Assembly: GCA_018656555.1 (NCBI GenBank)
Contig: JABHZQ010000018.1
Coordinates: forward strand, 1 to 32,383
DNA length: 32,383 nucleotides
From: an archaeon
GTDB taxonomy: Archaea; Nanobdellota; Nanobdellia; SCGC-AAA011-G17; GW2011-AR17
Direction of reading: 5' to 3'
Shown here: positions 30,017 to 32,383 of the stretch, piece after piece
Layout: each line of letters opens with the position of its first letter
Numbering within the stretch: the stretch's first letter is position 1
Notes under the pieces: model-generated
Database searches by the model: none
What the model saw: the letters and a program-made list of their open reading frames with translations, nothing else
Told to the model about the DNA's origin: nothing
Made by a program: the position numbers and the translations under genes

Positions 30017-30491
30017 AAGAATAATTTTAGCAGGAACTGGAGGGTATGGAGTTAAGTTCTTAGGAACATTATTAGGAAAGGTTCTAATGTTAAAAGGCTT
30101 CCAAGTTACTGTTACTTTTGACTATGATGCTGCTTCAAGAGGGGGAGATATTGTTAGTTATCTTGTCTATTCTGATTCAAAGATCGGCAATCCAACAATT
30201 GATGAGGCAGATATCCTACTTAGATTTACAAAAACCAATAAACACTTCAAATGTATTAAAAGAATAATAGATACTCAAATAGCAAATGAGTTCGAAGGTA
30301 TTAGTTTCCCTTTCAGCAAAGATGCAGTTGAAAAGTTCCAAGATAGAAGAGTCACTAATATGATCGCTTTAGGTAAGCTACTAAAAGAATTAGAAATCAA
30401 TGCTTCGGGGGATGAATTAAAACAAATAATTCCTCCACAATTCTTTGTAAAAAACCTAGAAGCTATTAGATATGGATTTGATAAGAGTTAG
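30009..30491 (+). CDS. korG: 2-oxoacid:ferredoxin oxidoreductase, gamma subunit
   Basis: 160 residues from GTG 30009 (163 from TTG 30000). ILAGTGGYGVKFLGTLLG is the family's glycine-rich N-terminus, and DYDAASRGGDIVSYLVYSD the interface segment, corresponding to RRGAPVTSF in PorG. The GTG start is preferred because GGGGGT at 29995-30000 is then spaced by eight bases; TTG 30000 would be within that signal. The gamma chain completes the KorDABG complex. It is the last gene of the operon. Confidence 0.9.
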   Translation: MIKRIILAGTGGYGVKFLGTLLGKVLMLKGFQVTVTFDYDAASRGGDIVSYLVYSDSKIGNPTIDEADILLRFTKTNKHFKCIKRIIDTQIANEFEGISFPFSKDAVEKFQDRRVTNMIALGKLLKELEINASGDELKQIIPPQFFVKNLEAIRYGFDKS

Positions 30492-30493
30492 AA

Positions 30494-30503
30494 ATATTTA
30501 AAA
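30494..30503 (+). promoter_or_regulatory. TATA box of the Pycsar-effector-like gene
   Basis: ATATTTAAAA is centred about 28 bases before ATG 30527, so the gene has its own, leaderless transcript separate from the kor operon. Confidence 0.5.
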
Positions 30504-30526
30504 ATACAAAAGTTCTTAAAATATTT

Positions 30527-31048
30527 ATGAAAAAAGGGGAAGGGTTCTTTGATCCAAGAGTATGGTCCAAAATTTTAGACTTCAATGTTAATATAGATAC
30601 TCAACTTACAACAAAAGCTAATTTCATATTTGCAGCAAGTACAATAATTTTGATGTATATTATTAATAGGGTCTATTCCATGGAATTTTCTACTTTATTA
30701 TTTAGAGAACAAATGCCTTGGATACTATTGATTGTTGGGGCATTTATATCTTCATTACTAGCTCTAATGGTAGTTTTACCCAAATTAAGAATATTTTCAA
30801 AAAAAGAAAGGATAAAGACAGATATTTTTTACTACAAAAACATTAAAAAACATTATAATAGAAAACAGTACGCTAGATATTTAGATAATCTTTCTTCAGA
30901 TCCTAAAAAAATAAGTGCAGCATATAGCAACCAAATCTATTCTTTGGCTACAAATATTATACCTTACAAGTTTAGAATGCTAAAGATATCTGGATGGGTA
31001 CTAATAATCTCTTTATTTGCTAGTATACTATTCTTTGCTATTTTTTGA
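30527..31048 (+). CDS. Pycsar-effector-like (DUF5706) membrane protein
   Basis: 173 residues. The layout matches the Pycsar effector (PycTM) transmembrane family: an N-terminal helix ending in DTQLTTKANFIFAASTIIL, two membrane spans (about 30-47 and 65-85), a cytoplasmic middle (DIFYYKNIKKHYNRKQYARY, with SNQIYSLATNIIPYKFRML) and a C-terminal span (about 155-172). In Pycsar phage defence such proteins disrupt the membrane after binding cyclic UMP or CMP. No pyrimidine cyclase gene is next to it, so a solitary or housekeeping role is also possible. Its 3' end overlaps the convergent TrmB gene by eleven bases. Confidence 0.68.
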   Translation: MKKGEGFFDPRVWSKILDFNVNIDTQLTTKANFIFAASTIILMYIINRVYSMEFSTLLFREQMPWILLIVGAFISSLLALMVVLPKLRIFSKKERIKTDIFYYKNIKKHYNRKQYARYLDNLSSDPKKISAAYSNQIYSLATNIIPYKFRMLKISGWVLIISLFASILFFAIF

Positions 31049-32207
31049 ACTTCTTACTTAATTTCCAAAATGCTTCAAAATAGGATTTAAAAGATTCTGC
31101 AACTTCTTTGTTTTTAATTTCAATTACAATTGGTTCTTTTTTAGGGATTGCCATTGTAACTCGGTCTTTGTATACAAAAGTATAACTTGGAGTTTTTATA
31201 TCAATAGGCATATATCTTGAATCACAGCCCTCATAGCTGTTTCTATTTTTTAAGGTTGATTTGGCTGTATCATTATTAAATAAAAGTCTACATTTTATTC
31301 CTGATTTAATTCTTCTTTTATGATCTCTTTGCCAGTATTCATGATGTTCTTCTGGTTGGTACTTAGGAATTCCTAAACATACATATTCTTCACCTTTTTT
31401 TAATACATCATAGGTCTTTTCATGTGTTTTTGTTAAAGCTTTCATTCCATGAGAAACAAAAACATCTTGTTTCCAGATATATTCAAATTGTTGTCTAAAT
31501 GAATCTGCAACATCATTATTTTTTATTAAAACTGTAATGTTATCTCCTTCTCCTGTTGTTGCAATTATTGTATTTTCTCCATAAACGCAAACTTCAGCAG
31601 GAGATTTTTGTTCTCTAGAAATTCCAATTCTTGCTTGGAGGTGGGGTAATTTTTTTATATTCTCATATTCAGGGCAATGCTCATTGAATAACATATGATT
31701 TTTTATTTTTTTTCTTGAAAGAGTTCTTGCAAGATTGTTGTAAAAAGGGATTAAAGATTTCTGTACTGGTGGAAGATACATAGCATAAACTTTTTCTCCT
31801 TTTTTCAAGTCTTTTGTTGCTATTGTAAATGCAGTCCTTATTCCTTTAAGGCCTTTAAACATTGATGCTGTTGTTTCTTCTTTTTTTGTTTTTGAAAGGT
31901 CTTCTAGTTTGTTAATTAGATCTTTTGCTGATTTTTTTTGTTCTTGAATTTCATCCTCTTTCTTATCTAAGTAAGATAGAATTGTATTTGGTGGATTTGC
32001 CGTGTAAAATGTCTTTTTCCCTTCTTTGATGTAAGAGACTAATCCTTTTTCTATTAATCTATCTAGAATGGGGTAGACCTTTGAAGAGTGGACTTGTGAC
32101 TCTTTAACTAATGGGCCGGTTGTTGTAGAACCGAGTAAGAAAAGAGAGGTATAGACTTTGATCTCTCCATCAGTTAATCCTATTTCTTTTAGCAGGGAGG
32201 TGTCCAT
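31038..32207 (-). CDS. TrmB-family regulator with duplicated sensor domain
   Basis: 389 residues, against about 250-340 for typical TrmB proteins. Residues 1-75 are the winged helix (LTDGEIKVYTSLFLLGSTTT, then SSKVYPILDRLIEKGLVSY), followed by a coiled-coil linker at 75-105. Then the same sensor unit occurs twice: about 110-250 and 253-385. Both copies have a start with LKKGE-x-V/Y, a conserved RRKI/RRIKSGIK strand, an LFN element, a Y-E-N/NTI-type strand and an end in VA-SF-x-FE-x-WK. It probably binds a small ligand (sugars in known TrmB). A TATA box at 32228-32235 lies about 24 bases from the start. It may control the secreted-protein gene that starts at 32323. Confidence 0.85.
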   Translation of the reverse strand: MDTSLLKEIGLTDGEIKVYTSLFLLGSTTTGPLVKESQVHSSKVYPILDRLIEKGLVSYIKEGKKTFYTANPPNTILSYLDKKEDEIQEQKKSAKDLINKLEDLSKTKKEETTASMFKGLKGIRTAFTIATKDLKKGEKVYAMYLPPVQKSLIPFYNNLARTLSRKKIKNHMLFNEHCPEYENIKKLPHLQARIGISREQKSPAEVCVYGENTIIATTGEGDNITVLIKNNDVADSFRQQFEYIWKQDVFVSHGMKALTKTHEKTYDVLKKGEEYVCLGIPKYQPEEHHEYWQRDHKRRIKSGIKCRLLFNNDTAKSTLKNRNSYEGCDSRYMPIDIKTPSYTFVYKDRVTMAIPKKEPIVIEIKNKEVAESFKSYFEAFWKLSKKFKK

Positions 32208-32227
32208 AGGGATTGAGTATCTTAAAC

Positions 32228-32314
32228 ATATAAAAAACTATCTTTTTTCGCCCCCTCAAGGGGAGATTAGATTTAAATAGCTAAAACCATTCTATAGTAG
32301 TAACAAAGGAGGAG
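32228..32314. promoter_or_regulatory. Intergenic control region of TrmB and the last gene
   Basis: On the minus strand TTTTATAT (32228-32235) is the TATA box of the TrmB gene. CCCCT-CA-AGGGG at 32252-32263 is a short perfect inverted repeat and a candidate operator. ATTTAAATA (32271-32279) is a plus-strand TATA box and GGAGG at 32308-32312 the Shine-Dalgarno sequence of the gene at 32323; unlike most first genes here, this one has a leader. Confidence 0.5.
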
Positions 32315-32322
32315 TAAAGAAA

Positions 32323-32383
32323 ATGAAAAAAACAATAATTGCTGCTGGAGTATTAGCTGCTATGTTAAGCGCGGGTACTGTAA
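32323..32383 (+). CDS. Start of a secreted protein (partial)
   Basis: Only the first 20 residues are in the window: two lysines then a hydrophobic stretch (TIIAAGVLAAMLSAGTV), typical of a Sec signal peptide. The strong GGAGG Shine-Dalgarno sequence ten bases ahead and a TATA box farther upstream suggest a well-expressed, regulated gene. Nothing of the mature protein is seen, so the product is not known. Confidence 0.6.
   Translation, partial: MKKTIIAAGVLAAMLSAGTV

Noticed and set aside
32252-32263. An intrinsic terminator after the TrmB region
   Set aside because: The CCCCT/AGGGG repeat lies between two divergent promoters, upstream of both genes, and is not followed by a T-run on the plus strand; an operator is more likely.

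Overview
The window is AT-rich, gene-dense archaeal DNA. Support comes from TATA-type promoters placed about 26 bases before first-gene start codons (leaderless transcripts), archaeal regulator families (PhoU with an AbrB domain, TrmB, a membrane-anchored winged helix), ADP-forming acetyl-CoA synthetase and four-subunit 2-oxoacid:ferredoxin oxidoreductases. The mix of a fermentative ferredoxin-based core, many tiny proteins and lysine-rich AT-biased coding resembles DPANN archaea of the Woesearchaeota/Pacearchaeota type. That placement is an inference; there is no rRNA or tRNA in the window to confirm it.

Layout. 1-1032: end of a helix-turn-helix protein, a small zinc-ribbon protein, two small ferredoxins and a DUF1858 protein. 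1024-6232: an unusual locus of single-domain FHA proteins (three in tandem), two related unknown proteins, a possible HicA-like protein and a small membrane protein, followed across a PhoU-type regulator by an APH-fold kinase-like protein with a Thr/Arg-rich tail. 6303-9962: an M29-like aminopeptidase, a VKOR disulfide-forming membrane enzyme, a hemerythrin gene interrupted by an amber codon, an aminotransferase and an unknown protein. 10046-14215: a NiFe-hydrogenase module (hypA, hypC, a HypC-fusion protein, maturation protease, large and small subunits) interrupted by an EamA transporter. 14289-15815: a Cys-rich lipoprotein with a propeller-like domain. 15858-18736: porGDAB. 18733-19406: a run of very small genes. 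19387-21542: acetyl-CoA synthetase alpha subunit and a ferredoxin-domain protein. 21610-26001: HxlR-type regulator and a copper locus (CopA, an HMA-like lipoprotein, a TRASH-like mini-protein, and an HMA-SafE-cupredoxin fusion). 26094-28117: Cys-rich ferredoxin, membrane winged helix, acetyl-CoA synthetase beta subunit and GDPD. 28151-30491: korDABG. 30527-32383: a Pycsar-effector-like membrane protein, a TrmB regulator with duplicated sensor domain, and the start of a secreted protein.

How it works together: amino acids are probably released by peptidase, transaminated to 2-oxoacids, oxidised by POR and KOR to acyl-CoA with reduction of ferredoxin, and converted to acid plus ATP by the ADP-forming synthetase. 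Electrons on ferredoxin could leave as H2 through the two-subunit hydrogenase, for which no diaphorase subunits are present here. No gene-free stretch exceeds 300 bases. No tRNA, rRNA, CRISPR array, IS element or replication origin was seen.
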